NCBI RefSeq assembly: GCF_016801865.2
Contig: NC_068939.1
Span: 127,113,105 to 127,177,104 of the forward strand
Direction: 5' to 3'
Length of the DNA: 64,000 bases
From: Culex pipiens pallens
Lineage: Eukaryota > Arthropoda > Insecta > Diptera > Culicidae
Each line of letters opens with the position of its first letter. Position 1 is the stretch's first letter. This document shows, one piece after another, positions 22,547 to 33,112 of this stretch. The notes beneath the pieces were generated by a model. That model was given only the letters and a program-made list of their open reading frames with translations. It searched no databases and was not told where the DNA came from. Made by a program: the position numbers and the translations under genes.

Positions 22547-24915
22547 GGTCTATTCCCGTACTGCAGAATTCTGCAATTCTGCACAAAAACGGCAGCAGAG
22601 CGTTCCCGTACTTTTCTGCAACAAAAGTAACTTTTCTCTCAGGCAGAACTTCTGCAGTGAGAGAGGTAGAAGTTGCAGCAAAACCGTTCCCGTACTTTTC
22701 TACAAGCTCTCTCTTCTCTTTCTTGTTGAAAAGTTACTGCAATTTGATGTGATGGATGTTGAGTACACGCTTACATAAAATTTGCAAGTTGGGTGAAATC
22801 AAGCATTTTATTATTAGTTTTAATAATAAATGATTTTGGGGTAGTTTTTTATGTCTGGTTTTATTGAGAACGATTTTTTTATGTTAACGATTTCAGGCTT
22901 AGTTCATTCATGTAAATGATAAAGCGATTTTTTGTGTTATTATTTTTACCTGATAAAAAATTAAGCCATAGTATTACAGCACGGCTAGTACCTGAACAAA
23001 AATATTGTACTATAAAAACGAATTGTTTTAAAAACATTTAAAAGACACATTTCTTTGGAGTTTAAAAAAATTCAAATAAATATTTGTTTAGGGATGCATT
23101 TTGATCCTAAATTTATTTTGAATATACTAAATATGTGTGTAGAAATAACAGGTAAATTTAATTGGCAAATAATAAATTGTACCTTTAACCACAGACAACG
23201 GTGCTACCAATTTGTATTCTTATATGAACAAAAAAAAATGATGTAATTTTGTCGAAATTAAAATTCTGAAACTCTGAAATTTATGAATTCTTAAATTCCT
23301 GAATTCTCAAATTATTAAATTCTAAAGTTCCTAAATTCGTCGCCATCTTGAATCATAAAAACACACATTTTTTGGAGTCATATTTTAGGTTAGAAACTTA
23401 AATTTAGAGGATCTAGAGATTGAAAATTTGGACTGTTTCTATTTTATTTATGTTTGAGTTTTAAATTTTTTTATTTGCAGAATTTTTTAATTTTACTTAT
23501 TTTTGAAATTATAATTTCTTTAATTTTCTATCTCATTATTTTTAACTCTAGCTTTTGTTTTTTCGGTGTTCTGAACTCATAAATATTCAAACTTTTGTGT
23601 TTTTTATTTCGATTTTTTCAACCTTCATTTACTTCTTTTTTATTTTTAAAATTAAGATTCTTTTGAAATTTAAAACATTTTGAAATGTTTAGTTTTACAT
23701 ATAAACTTTATTATTTGAATTTTTAAGCTTTGAACATGTGATTTATTTTTCTTTTTTTATTTTTCTGATATAATTATTTGCAATTTTAAATTTCTAAAAT
23801 ATCTGATTTATGTTTTTTGAAAGTTTCTCAATTTGAAAATATTAGTTTTTTATATTTTTATTCATGGATTTCCTAATTTCCAGATTTCTTAATCTAAGTG
23901 TTTCAAAAATTTTGAGTTTTTGATTCATTTTTTAAATTTGTCAATTTCGCTGCGTCACCGTTGTTCGTTCATGTGACATCCAGTCATCATTTATTTATGT
24001 TATTATGAATAATCATTCAAACATTCTGCAATTGGGTACTAAAGCTCTATGTCAATTTTTATGTACAACGGTAAAAAACACGTTCAAAAACCATTTCTGA
24101 TCACTTTTTTTCATTTTAACGCAAAAAATAATACTGAAAAGACAACATTTTTTCGATGGATCAACTATGGTCCCCTTGGAACGAGCTGTCAAGTAGGAGC
24201 TTTTCTGTCAAGAAGGACCGCGAGGTGAATTTTTCAAAATTTATTCAAAAATCCATTTTAAACTCTTTGTGGTCGTACAAAGGGTCATTGAACTCAGAAA
24301 AATAAGCTTTATCGCTGTAAACAATAATATTAGCAATCTAAGCTTCATTTTAGGACCCAATTAAAACATGTGTTTTTGGTCCCTTCTATATAAAACCTTT
24401 GTTTGTTTTTTTTTTAAATCATATTTATTAACGTACCTGGCACTCTCATTGGTAAAATTGTTTACCTAATGAAAATGCAACATTGAGTTGTTTCTAATAT
24501 TAATTTCTACTTAAGCATAATTAATTTATAGTTACTTTATAAATAATACATCCTTTATTTTTTAAATAAAATGTTTTACTGCATAAAAAATAACATCCCC
24601 GTTATAGAGGTAAACTTCTTTCAATAACTTTTTTTGTGAACCATTTTTTAATATGTTGAAATAATTAAAAAACTTTAATACCCAATTTGAGTAAATCCAC
24701 TCAACTGTGTACAATATTGCAGAAAAAGTACTGGAACGCGCTACCCAGGCAAAAGTTTTGCGGTTTCTCTCCTTGCAGAACTTCTGCAAAAGAGAGAGAT
24801 GAAGAGAGCGAGCTGAAAAGTACGGGAACGCGCTGCAAAAAAGTGACTTATGCTGGCTGCAGAATTCTGCAGAAGCTGCAGAAATTCTGCAATTCTGCAA
24901 GTACGGGAATAGACC
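22547..24915. mobile_element. TIR element, GGTCTATTCCCGTACT ends, TA duplication
   Basis: GGTCTATTCCCGTACTGCAG at 22547 is mirrored by GTACGGGAATAGACC ending at 24915. TA flanks both ends (22545-22546, 24916-24917). The arms extend about 200 bp with repeated CAGAATTCTGC, TTCCCGTACTTTTCT and AGAACTTCTGCA words. The 2.4-kb interior is AT-rich and non-coding apart from chance frames (for example 23055-23246). Confidence 0.65.
24142..24365 (+). repeat. Left arm of a 220-bp inverted repeat
   Basis: From CAACATTTTTTCGATGGATC to TTTTAGGACCCAATT. It is the reverse complement, with few mismatches, of 26992-27211, including ACCGCGAGGTGAATTTTT and AGTAGGAGCTTTTCTGTC. A third partial copy in the same orientation is at about 58893-58990. 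Confidence 0.8.
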
Positions 24916-26329
24916 TATTGTATTTTTCGAATTATGAGCAAAAATGTAAATAATTGACAAAATCACGCAAATGTTGTTTTTTTCGAGGTTTCTAAATAAG
25001 CTTTCTGAAAAGTATGATTGTTTGAAAAAGTTTGTTCAATGCTTATAATGTTACTAGAGGTTACTACCAAGGTAAACAAACAACAACGGAACCTTCAAAT
25101 CATTTAGAGGCTTGGTGGTGGAAGTGTTAAATTAAATTCCACTTGGGGGCAGAATGGACCACCCTTTTCCTGCCTTATAAAAACAATCAAAAGTCACGAA
25201 ATTTGAGCTAAATGGATTATTTCACTCCTTGTAGCTTCACAAATCACGTTTAATGCAACATTAGTTGATTTTTTACTTGTTTTAATGCTTATTTGTAAAA
25301 ATAGTGTCTTATTTCAACATTTTAACACTATTTTCAAAAATGTTTGTTTTGTTAAGTGACTATTTTTATAAAAGTTGTCTAACTTCATGGAAACTATGTT
25401 AGAAAGGTCCCTTAAGTCATTTCTTATCTCCCTTCAACGTTGTATTAGATGAAATGGCTTGTTTTCTAAGGTGGCCCATTCTGCCCCGCACCCTGGAAAA
25501 GTAGTCGAAAAAACATTTTTTTTAAAGTGGCTCAAAAATAGTTCTAAGCTCAAAATTTTCATCAACCAAGTATAGAACATTGAAGGGAACATCCCAAAGC
25601 ATAAGCCTACTACACTGAATTCATAAATTTTTATGTTTTTCTATGGTTTTTGGCGAATTTTACTTAGGCGGACCATTCAAAAAAGATTGTAACAGAACGT
25701 TTTAAACACTACTATGAAAGAAAACACACACAAAAAATTGTTGAGCATTTGCAATGCATTATGATTTTCTGCAATTATCAACTGCTTTTATGAGTTTTGC
25801 CTAAAATTTATTCAAATACTCGAATTCCTATAAGTACGGTATGCAGATCGAAGAACTCGGTCAAGAAATGTTGCGTTTTCTTTTCAAAAACTTTAAACAA
25901 CAATTATTAATTATTAAACAAAATTGAGAAATCAATAATTTAACTGTGGTTTGGTTGAGCGTTTTAGCAGAATGCATTACTGTGAATACAAAGGAACAAC
26001 TCGTCTCTTTGTATTCACAATAATTTAACATTTTTTCAAAAAACAGAAAATTCGAAATTTATAATGTCTAAAACTAGACAAACTAAAATTATGATGATTA
26101 AATAATGAAATAAGGAAATTTGGAAATTAGGAAATTAAGAAATTTTGATTTTTTTTTTATTTGGAAGCTAGGAAATTGGGAAATTTGGTAATTAAGAAAT
26201 TAGGAAATAAGGATGTAAGGAAATTGGGAAATTTGGTTATTAGGAAATAAGGAAATTAGAAAATTTGGTAATTAGGACATGAGGAAATTATAAAATTATA
26301 AAATAAGGCTGGTACTAAAGCTGGTACAA

Positions 26330-26991
26330 AAGTTAAAAAGTTTTTCTTAAATTCTTAAATTCCTAAATTCTTAAATTCTAAAAATCCTTAAATTCTTAAA
26401 TTCCTAAATTCTTAAATTCTGAAATTCTTAAATTCCTAAATTCTTAAATTCTAAAAATCCTTAAATTCTTAAATTCCTAAATTCTTAAATTCTGAAATTC
26501 TTAATTTTTTAAATTCTTCAATTATTAAATTCTTAAATTCTTTAATTCTTAAATTCGTAAATTCTTAAATTCGTAAATTCTTAAATACTTAAACTCTTAA
26601 ATTCTTAAATTCTTAAATTCTTAAATTCTTAAATTCTTAAATTCTTAAATTCTTAAATTCTTAAATTCTTAAATTCTTAAATTCTTAAATTCTTAAATTC
26701 TTAAATTCTTAAATTCTTAAATTCTTAAATTCTTAAATTCTTAAATTCTTAAATTCTTAAATTCTTAAATTCTTAAATCCTTAAATTCTTAAATTCTTGA
26801 ATTCTTAAATTCCTAAATTCTTAAATTCTTAAATTCTTAAATTTTTAAATTCTTAAATTCTTAAATCCTTAAATTCTTAAATTCTTGAATTCTTAAATTC
26901 CTAAATTCTTAAATTCTTCAAATCTTCAATTCTTAAATTCTTAAATTCTTCAATTCTTAAATTCTAAAATTTTAAAATTCTTAAATTCTTA
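26330..26991. repeat. 8-bp satellite (AAATTCTT)n
   Basis: Degenerate then nearly perfect repeats of AAATTCTT. The purest block is about 26595-26775; interruptions such as AAATTCCT and AAATCCTT increase outwards. It abuts the right inverted-repeat arm at 26992. A small remnant of the same repeat occurs at about 28690-28740. Confidence 0.9.
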
Positions 26992-27211
26992 AATTGAGTC
27001 CTAAAATGAAGCTAAGATTGATGATATTATTGCTTACAGCGAAAAAGCTTATTTTTCTGAGTACAATGACCCGTTGTACGAACACAAAGAGTTTGAAATG
27101 GATTTTTAAATTGATTTTAAAAAATTAACCTCGCGGTCCTTCTTGACAGAAAAGCTCCTACTTGACAGCTTGTTCCAAGGGGACCATCGTTAATCCATCG
27201 AAAAAATGTTG
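26992..27211 (-). repeat. Right arm of the 220-bp inverted repeat
   Basis: Mirror of 24142-24365, from AATTGAGTCCTAAAATGAAG to TCCATCGAAAAAATGTTG. It begins exactly where the 8-bp satellite stops. Confidence 0.8.
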
Positions 27212-28415
27212 TCTAGTCAAAAAAAAATTCATTCCAAACCATTATCAAATGCAAGTGTTTAGGCGATTGAATTTTTGGTATTTTTTGACATGTTATTGTC
27301 ATTCGGGTGGCTCAAGCTTTTCAAGTGTTTTGCTCATGAATTTGTCCCACTGCCTTTAACTATTCAAAGTGAAGAGCAAAACACTTGAAATTGATCTTAA
27401 GATCTACCCAAAACAGGCACTATTCAAAGTCAATGTGAAGTCCACATGAATTTAATGTGTTTCACTGATTGATTTTAGAGCAGCTTTCATCGAAGGCTAG
27501 AAGCTAGGCTAGGACGAATAGCGCAAAAAACCCGTCTTCAACTGGCCAGCCGGCGCAGTGGAAGCGTGCACGACTAGCAAGCGAGAACCTGTACATCGCT
27601 TGTACGTATTTTTATTTTTCAAAACCATTTAAAATTCAAGTGTTTGGCTATTGATATTATTTCATGGCCAGTCACAGAAATTTCAAGTTTTTTGCGATTG
27701 ATATTTGAGTGCTCTGTACAGCAGGGCCAGATCATGCGTAGAACACTTCGTTGAGCTGTGTAAGTTATGCTCAGTGTGCAAATCAAATTTCTATCAATGT
27801 CACCCTGGGCTATCAAAGTCACCCCAGTTTACGGTATAAGAGTGATCCTTTTGGAACGTTAACGGGATGGTGGAACCGGTAGCCCGATTACAGCAAGAAA
27901 TATCTAATCCCCTCCGTTACCCACGTGCAATCCCAACAGGACCCGTAATTGTGAACTAAAAGTTACGCGGTTTGTGGTTCTGCCTCGCAGAACCAGACCA
28001 CACCATCAAAGGTCAACCTGTGGTCTAGTGGCCGCTCCAGTAACCCCGGAGCCCACCGACTCATCAAGTCATTTGTACAGTCCACTCCTGTGACCTGTAC
28101 GTCAGCACCGAAAGTTATCTGTACCACGTGGTCCGCGGGAGCGTCGAAGACCCCCCCCCCCCCCGCCCCCCACGCTGTCTACACGATTCAAGCTTGAAGA
28201 ACCGAGATGAGCTGCACAAGCACCTGGGGGCATGCTTGGCCCAGAGCACGAGCGCATCGCCGAGATTTCCAGCGCGAGCAACGGGCGTCCCTTCCGCGAT
28301 GGCCAACGACGACCGTGAGGCCCGGAAGTACGCTGAATCTGTAGGACGAGTCTTGGCGTCGTCCACGGGGTGGAGACGCTGACGAGGAGCAGCAGTAAAC
28401 GCCAGCCCAGCAAGA

Positions 28416-28447
<32 letters not shown>

Positions 28448-28745
28448 ATCCACACAGTAAGTGAATTACAAGTAGCTTAAAGAGTGATCTAGTGTCTTGT
28501 TACTTTGGCTACTGAGAAATCGAGCCGACCTTGAACTACGAGCTCTTGTTTGCTGATCTAGCCATCGCGAGAAAAGAGGCCCTGTGCCCACCCCTGTCGG
28601 CCGTGGCTCCAAGACCAACCGGCAGGGGCGTTGTCAGGGCCCCTCAGGTCCAAGAGGGTACGATGTCCCAGCTTGTAATAGTCTTCTCTTCTTAAATTCT
28701 TAAATTCTTTGATTCTTGATTTCTTAAATTCTTCAATTCGTAACA
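27212..28745. other. Intergenic stretch with two poly-C tracts
   Basis: Unique or low-copy sequence. A 16-bp interrupted mirror (CAAGTGTTTTGCTC / GAGCAAAACACTTG) lies at about 27317-27389. From 27840 to 28450 GC content rises and two C homopolymer tracts occur (about 28151-28170 and 28419-28434, the latter followed by ACACAC). Open frames over this region (for example 28102-28455) exist because the homopolymers lack stops. No gene is supported. Confidence 0.5.
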
Positions 28746-29035
28746 CAGTCACCGAATGCTGCTCGTTAACTGGGCTGAACAAAAAATAACGGGGGGACCA
28801 CCGATGCATAATATTTTCCAGATGAAGTATAAAAATAAAAGTTACTCAAATTTATTTACAATGCTTACTTTTCAAATTTCTTTAATTGCTACTTGAAATT
28901 AAACAAAAGTTTTTTTTAATTTATTGAAAATGATTTTTGCATCCATTAACCCCTCGGTCATTTTGGTTTGTTTTGGTTTTTTGACGTTTGTCTGTAAAAC
29001 AACGCCCAATTACCGAACAACTACTGTATTGTTGT
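28746..29035. repeat. Fragment of a CAGTnACCGAATGnTGCTCG repeat
   Basis: CACCGAATGCTGCTCGTTAA and ACCACCGATGCAT at 28750-28806 recur, diverged, at 45950-46012. The target of the gypsy element insertion lies at its right edge. Non-coding. Confidence 0.5.
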
Positions 29036-29038
29036 ATC

Positions 29039-29191
29039 TGTGGATAATCGCAATGAGGGCGCATCGAAATAAAGACGACCGGTTACGTACAGGTTAAAAT
29101 CAGACTGACTCTTTATTTACACCGGACATCAAACTGTCACTACGATGACACGACTAATGACGCAAAGGGCGAGTCCACAGACTCCGCCACA
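29039..29191 (-). repeat. 3' LTR
   Basis: 153 bp with TGTGG...CCACA terminal inverted repeat. On the minus strand it carries GTAAATAAAGAG and CTTTATTTC, candidate promoter/poly(A) words. Identical to the other LTR. Confidence 0.97.
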
Positions 29192-29194
29192 GTA

Positions 29195-29202
29195 CTCCCC
29201 CC
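29195..29202 (-). promoter_or_regulatory. Polypurine tract
   Basis: On the minus strand GGGGGGAG lies three bases before the 3' LTR, the usual place of the plus-strand DNA primer. It overlaps no coding sequence; the pol stop is just upstream. Confidence 0.7.
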
Positions 29203-29204
29203 AG

Positions 29205-32200
29205 TTACACCAGAAAACGAATCCTATGACCTGATGGGGTAACTTTGGTGCTAGGATCATCTAGCGGATGATTTGCAACGTTTTCGTCACACAAAAAAGC
29301 TGGTTTTAATCTATCCAAAGAAATGCGCTGTCGCTTTCCGTTAATCAACAAATCTAAAAACTTCTCATGTCGTTCTACAACTTCAAACGGTCCATCGTAT
29401 GGTCTCTGAAGGGGGCGTTTAACTGCGTCAATTCTAACAAAAACATGACTACATTTAGATAGCTCATCTTGAACAAACACTAATGGTTTTGCGTGATGCA
29501 TCACTTTCTGCGGCTTCAGTTGCCCAACTGCGCGCTGCAACTGCTTCACGAAGTCCGACTGCAGAGTTCCGGTTGTAGCAGGCTCGAAGTATTCACCGGG
29601 GAGTCGCAATGGCTGGCCGTAGACTAGGTCGGCGACCGAACAGCCGAGGTCCTCCCGAAGCGCAGAACGCAGTCCCAGCAGAATGATGGGCAGCCGGTCC
29701 ACCCAGTGAGCAGAATCAACTGCCATGATTGCAGCCTTTAGCGTCCTGTGGAACCGTTCCACCAATCCGTTGGCCTGGGGATGATAGGCCGTCGTCCGCG
29801 TGTGCTTGGAACCCGTTAGCATCGCCAGTTCACGGAACAACTGCGACTCGAATTGTCTCCCTTGGTCCGTTGTGATCTGCTCCGGCACCCCAAATCGTGC
29901 AATCCAAGACGAGCAAATTGCCCGCGCGACGGTTTCGGCGGTCATGTCGGCTAGTGGAACAGCTTCGGGCCATCGTGTGAACCTGTCGACGATGGTGAGC
30001 AGGTACCGTTGACCGTTCGATGGGGGCAAGGGTCCAACTAAGTCCACGTGTATGTGTCGGAAACGTGCTTTGGGAAGATTGAACGATTCAAAGGGTGCTC
30101 GGGTGTGCCGGTGAATTTTGGACTTTTGGCAATCAACACAGCACTTCACAAAGCTCCTCACATCTTTGTTCATAGAACTCCAAACGAATCGGTCAGATAA
30201 CAGACGACGAGTTCCTCGAATTCCCGGATGTGCTATCGAATGGAGGAACTGTAGAACGGAGTTACGGTGCTGCGCAGGAACAAACGGTCGAATTCTACCG
30301 TCCACGGAGACGTCACAGTAGAGTGGCTTGGTAGCAAGCGAGGTTTGTTTCAGCACCAGCTTCAACGACGTGCCCGAAGTCAACAGCTGCTGCAGTTCGT
30401 TGTCGGCGGCCTGGTCCACCGCCATCTGCTCGTAGTCAATCGGACAAGGCATCGAAATTGTCGCAACCCGCGACAGTGCATCAGCTACAACGTTGTTCCT
30501 ACCGCTGATGTGTCGAATGTCGGTCGTAAAGCACGAAATGTACTTCAGATAGCGCTGCTCGTGTGGAAGGCGACTGTTGGAATTCGAGGCCATCGCGAAT
30601 GTCAACGGCTTGTGATCGGTGAAAATCACGAACTTCCTGCCTTCGACCATGTATCGAAAATACTCGACCGCTCTCTTAGCTGCTAGCAACTCCCGGCCAA
30701 ACGTTGAGTATTCCTGTTGAGTTCGAGAAAATTTCTCTGAGAAGAACCCCAAGGGTTTCCAGGTTGCGCCATCCAGCTGTTGCAGAGCTGCCCCCGCCGC
30801 CGTGTTAGAAGCGTCGACCATTAATGCCAGCGGTTTTCTGGAATCCGGATAGTGCAGCAACGTGGCTTCCGAAAGAGACCGCTTACACTCCCGGAAGGCT
30901 GATCGGGCTGCCTCCGTCCAAACGAGCTTTCGGGTATCGTTTTTCTTGTTCCCGGGGATGAGGTTTCGCAACGCAAGCTGGACATCGGTAGCATGTGGGA
31001 TGAATCGCTTGTAGCTGTTCAAGAGCGCTAAAAATCGCCGCAGATCTTTCACCGTCGCTGGTTCCGGGAAATCGCTCACAGCTTTCACACGATCCGGAAG
31101 CGGCAGAACACCTTCGTGGCTGACGACGTAGCCGAGAAACTCAACTTGTTCCCGAGCGAACTTGCTTTTGGCCATGTTAATGACCAATCCGAAATCTCGT
31201 AGGCGCTCGAAAACCTTCCGCACGTGCTGCTTGTGCTCCGCCGCGGTGGCAGATGCAATACAGATATCGTCCATGTAAACGACGACGAAGTCCAGGTCGC
31301 CGAGCACCTTATGCATGAACCGCTGAAAGGTCTGCCCCGCGTTGCATAGGCCGAACTGCATCCTGGGAAACTCGTAAAGGCCGAACGGTGTGATTACGGC
31401 CGTTTTCTCTATATCCTCCTCGTTCACAGGGATTTGGTGGTAGGCGCGAATCATGTCCAACGTTGTAAAAATGGACTTTCCCTGGAACGCATACAAAAGG
31501 TCGTGTATATGAGGAACAGGATACCTGTCTGGGGCAGTCACCTTATTGAGCGCGCGATAGTCACCCACAAAACGCCACTGTCCGTCCTTCTTGGGGACAC
31601 AATGTAGAGGACTTGCCCAGCTGCTCGATGAAGGACGCGCTATTCCAAGATCGCACATAACCTTGAACTCCGCTCTAGCTGCGTCGACCTTGTCCGGTGC
31701 CAAGCGACGAACCTTGAATGCAACGGGGGGGCCTTTTGTTTCGATGAAATGCTTGACGTCGTGCTTTGCAGCTGTTTGCATCGAGTTCGGAACGGTGATA
31801 ACCCGGAATTCCTGCAGAAGGTCTCGAAACGGATGGTCGAACCCAACCGTAGTCACGCCGAAAACAGCCGCAGATGTCAATCCAGCCGATGACTGCAGTC
31901 CTGTTTTCCCGTCGGTGAGGCGATGGTTCTTCAAATCGACGAGAAGACCGAAGTTTGCGAGGAAGTCGGCGCCAATTATTGCCATCCCCACATTTGCAAT
32001 CAGGAAATTCCAGCAGAACTTCCTTCGTAGGCCAAGGTCGGTGTTTACGAAGCGAGAGCCGTAGACCTTGATGTTGCTTCCATTTGCGGCGTGAAGCTGG
32101 ATGTCAGATGTTGGGTTTCGTTTGTCTGACATTTGAGCCGGAACGATTGACACGTCCGACCCAGTGTCGATCAAATATTTTGTTTTGCTCGAACGATCGT

Positions 32201-32273
32201 AGATCAGAAGACGGCGACTTTGCGATAGGCCGCCCACCTCCGCCGAAACAGGTGGACGATCACTCAGTTTTTT
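29205..32273 (-). CDS. pol: Pol polyprotein (protease-RT-RNase H-integrase), expressed by -1 frameshift
   Basis: The minus-strand frame is open from at least 32285 to the stop at 29205 (1026 residues from the first Met, though translation probably enters at the frameshift site near 32267 instead). Numbering from that Met: protease DTGSD at 40-44; RT about 190-385 with YMDD at 337-340; RNase H about 485-605 with D491, E532 and D557; integrase zinc finger H682, H686, C716 and C719; integrase core D748, D807 and E843 (D-x35-E spacing); and a C-terminal chromodomain-free tail. All catalytic residues expected for reverse transcription and integration are present and no stop interrupts the frame. 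This matches Ty3/gypsy domain order. The protein would copy the element RNA in cytoplasmic particles and insert the cDNA. Confidence 0.97.
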   Translation of the reverse strand, partial: KKLSDRPPVSAEVGGLSQSRRLLIYDRSSKTKYLIDTGSDVSIVPAQMSDKRNPTSDIQLHAANGSNIKVYGSRFVNTDLGLRRKFCWNFLIANVGMAIIGADFLANFGLLVDLKNHRLTDGKTGLQSSAGLTSAAVFGVTTVGFDHPFRDLLQEFRVITVPNSMQTAAKHDVKHFIETKGPPVAFKVRRLAPDKVDAARAEFKVMCDLGIARPSSSSWASPLHCVPKKDGQWRFVGDYRALNKVTAPDRYPVPHIHDLLYAFQGKSIFTTLDMIRAYHQIPVNEEDIEKTAVITPFGLYEFPRMQFGLCNAGQTFQRFMHKVLGDLDFVVVYMDDICIASATAAEHKQHVRKVFERLRDFGLVINMAKSKFAREQVEFLGYVVSHEGVLPLPDRVKAVSDFPEPATVKDLRRFLALLNSYKRFIPHATDVQLALRNLIPGNKKNDTRKLVWTEAARSAFRECKRSLSEATLLHYPDSRKPLALMVDASNTAAGAALQQLDGATWKPLGFFSEKFSRTQQEYSTFGRELLAAKRAVEYFRYMVEGRKFVIFTDHKPLTFAMASNSNSRLPHEQRYLKYISCFTTDIRHISGRNNVVADALSRVATISMPCPIDYEQMAVDQAADNELQQLLTSGTSLKLVLKQTSLATKPLYCDVSVDGRIRPFVPAQHRNSVLQFLHSIAHPGIRGTRRLLSDRFVWSSMNKDVRSFVKCCVDCQKSKIHRHTRAPFESFNLPKARFRHIHVDLVGPLPPSNGQRYLLTIVDRFTRWPEAVPLADMTAETVARAICSSWIARFGVPEQITTDQGRQFESQLFRELAMLTGSKHTRTTAYHPQANGLVERFHRTLKAAIMAVDSAHWVDRLPIILLGLRSALREDLGCSVADLVYGQPLRLPGEYFEPATTGTLQSDFVKQLQRAVGQLKPQKVMHHAKPLVFVQDELSKCSHVFVRIDAVKRPLQRPYDGPFEVVERHEKFLDLLINGKRQRISLDRLKPAFLCDENVANHPLDDPSTKVTPSGHRIRFLV
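32234..32273 (-). promoter_or_regulatory. Probable -1 ribosomal frameshift signal
   Basis: On the minus strand A-AAA-AAC (32273-32267) is in the gag codon phase (tcA AAA AAC) and is followed at once by the gag TGA. Pol is in the -1 frame. About 11 nt downstream CCACCT and AGGTGG (32255-32250 and 32239-32234) can pair around a 10-nt loop. A slippery heptamer followed by a stem is the classic retroviral-type arrangement; the stem here is short, so its role is an inference. Confidence 0.8.
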
Positions 32274-33073
32274 GAAAACTGACACGGCTGTCTACACCTT
32301 GTGGCCCGAGTACCATACTTCTTGTGGTACCAACAGATCTCCTCCGCAGAGCGCCCGGACCTCGATAGAGATCGGCCCCTCGAAGTTGATCTTGTCCGCA
32401 TCCTCCGAACCTCCGCCGTCAGGAAAGCAACTTGTTCGCGCAAATCGTCTGTTGACATATCCTCCGAGTGCGCAGCTGTTGATACGGCTTGTCTGCTTGG
32501 ACCGGGATTCGCAGCAACAGCGGCAACGTTCAACGCCGACTCCAGCATCTTGTCCGCCATCTCCGCTAACTTGGTCAAACTCCCGTCGCTGATGGCAAGT
32601 ATCGCTTTGACGTTCGCCGGCATCCTCTGGAGAAACAGCATCTTCAGCAATTCGGGGTTGACGTTCAATCCCATTGACAGCTCCTGCATTTTGGCCAGCA
32701 GGTGTGTGGGACGCATGTCACCGAGGTCACACGAACCGAGAAGTTGTTCGAGTTTGCCTTGAGGTGACATCACGAAACGGGAAATGAGCCGACTTTTGAT
32801 TGCGGGATACTTGTTGGTTAGAGGAGGGTCAGTGACCAAGTCCGCTATGTGGCAAATTGTCTGCTGGTCCACTTTGGCCACTATGTGGTTATACTTCGTG
32901 TGGTCCCGAACAACGCCGGCCAGGGCGAATTGGGCCTCAGCCTGTGCAAACCACATGGCGGGGTCGTTGCGCCAGAAATCGGGTAACCTCACAGCTACCG
33001 ATGCGGCCACGGCGGCATTCTCGGCTCCGGCGGCCTCCTCGTTCGCATCCGTGTTTGTTTCGGCCTCTGGCAT
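32264..33073 (-). CDS. gag: Gag-like protein, 269 aa
   Basis: The ATG at 33073 (MPEAETNTDANEE) is preferred to the in-frame ATG at 33127 because the latter lies inside the LTR and upstream of the primer-binding site. The protein has a helical capsid-like region (about 30-180, with PDFWRNDPAMWFAQAEAQF near 31-49), a basic Arg/Ser-rich stretch (about 224-241) and a variant zinc knuckle C247-x2-H250-x9-C260-x3-C264. The order CWYHxxYG...C...C is an arthropod/other-invertebrate Gag type rather than the usual CCHC. It forms the particle shell and binds element RNA. It ends in the TGA at 32264, directly after the slippery site, so the pol frame is reached by frameshifting. Confidence 0.93.
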   Translation of the reverse strand: MPEAETNTDANEEAAGAENAAVAASVAVRLPDFWRNDPAMWFAQAEAQFALAGVVRDHTKYNHIVAKVDQQTICHIADLVTDPPLTNKYPAIKSRLISRFVMSPQGKLEQLLGSCDLGDMRPTHLLAKMQELSMGLNVNPELLKMLFLQRMPANVKAILAISDGSLTKLAEMADKMLESALNVAAVAANPGPSRQAVSTAAHSEDMSTDDLREQVAFLTAEVRRMRTRSTSRGRSLSRSGRSAEEICWYHKKYGTRATRCRQPCQFSKN

Positions 33074-33097
33074 TTTGCCTTCAGTTTTAACTTTAGT

Positions 33098-33111
33098 CGT
33101 CGGGGTCACCA
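33098..33111 (-). promoter_or_regulatory. Primer-binding site, tRNA-Trp type
   Basis: On the minus strand, one base after the 5' LTR, TGGTGACCCCGACG complements the 3' end of tRNA-Trp (CCA-terminated) for 14 nt. After that the match is lost. tRNA-Trp priming is known in some retroviruses and gypsy elements. Confidence 0.8.
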
Positions 33112-33112
33112 G

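Larger units (their letters stand above)
22416..25492. mobile_element. Element(s) with GGGGCAGAATGGGCCACC ends
   Basis: GGGGCAG followed by GGCAGAATGGGCCACCC at 22416-22443 is mirrored by GGTGGCCCATTCTGCCCC at 25470-25487. A third, forward end lies at 25145-25165. So 25145-25492 may be a roughly 350-bp MITE on its own, with 22416 the left end of another copy. The motif resembles the GGGGTAAGACGGCCACC ends at 1327-3870. No coding frame between them has any recognised domain. Confidence 0.5.

Noticed and set aside
26330..26991. Regularly spaced short repeat, considered as CRISPR-like
   Set aside because: 8-bp units without spacers in a eukaryotic window: a simple satellite.
28102..28455. Overlapping open frames on both strands in a GC-rich island
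   Set aside because: They are open because of poly-C/poly-G tracts; peptides are Gly/Pro/Arg low-complexity, with no domain, splice site or start context.
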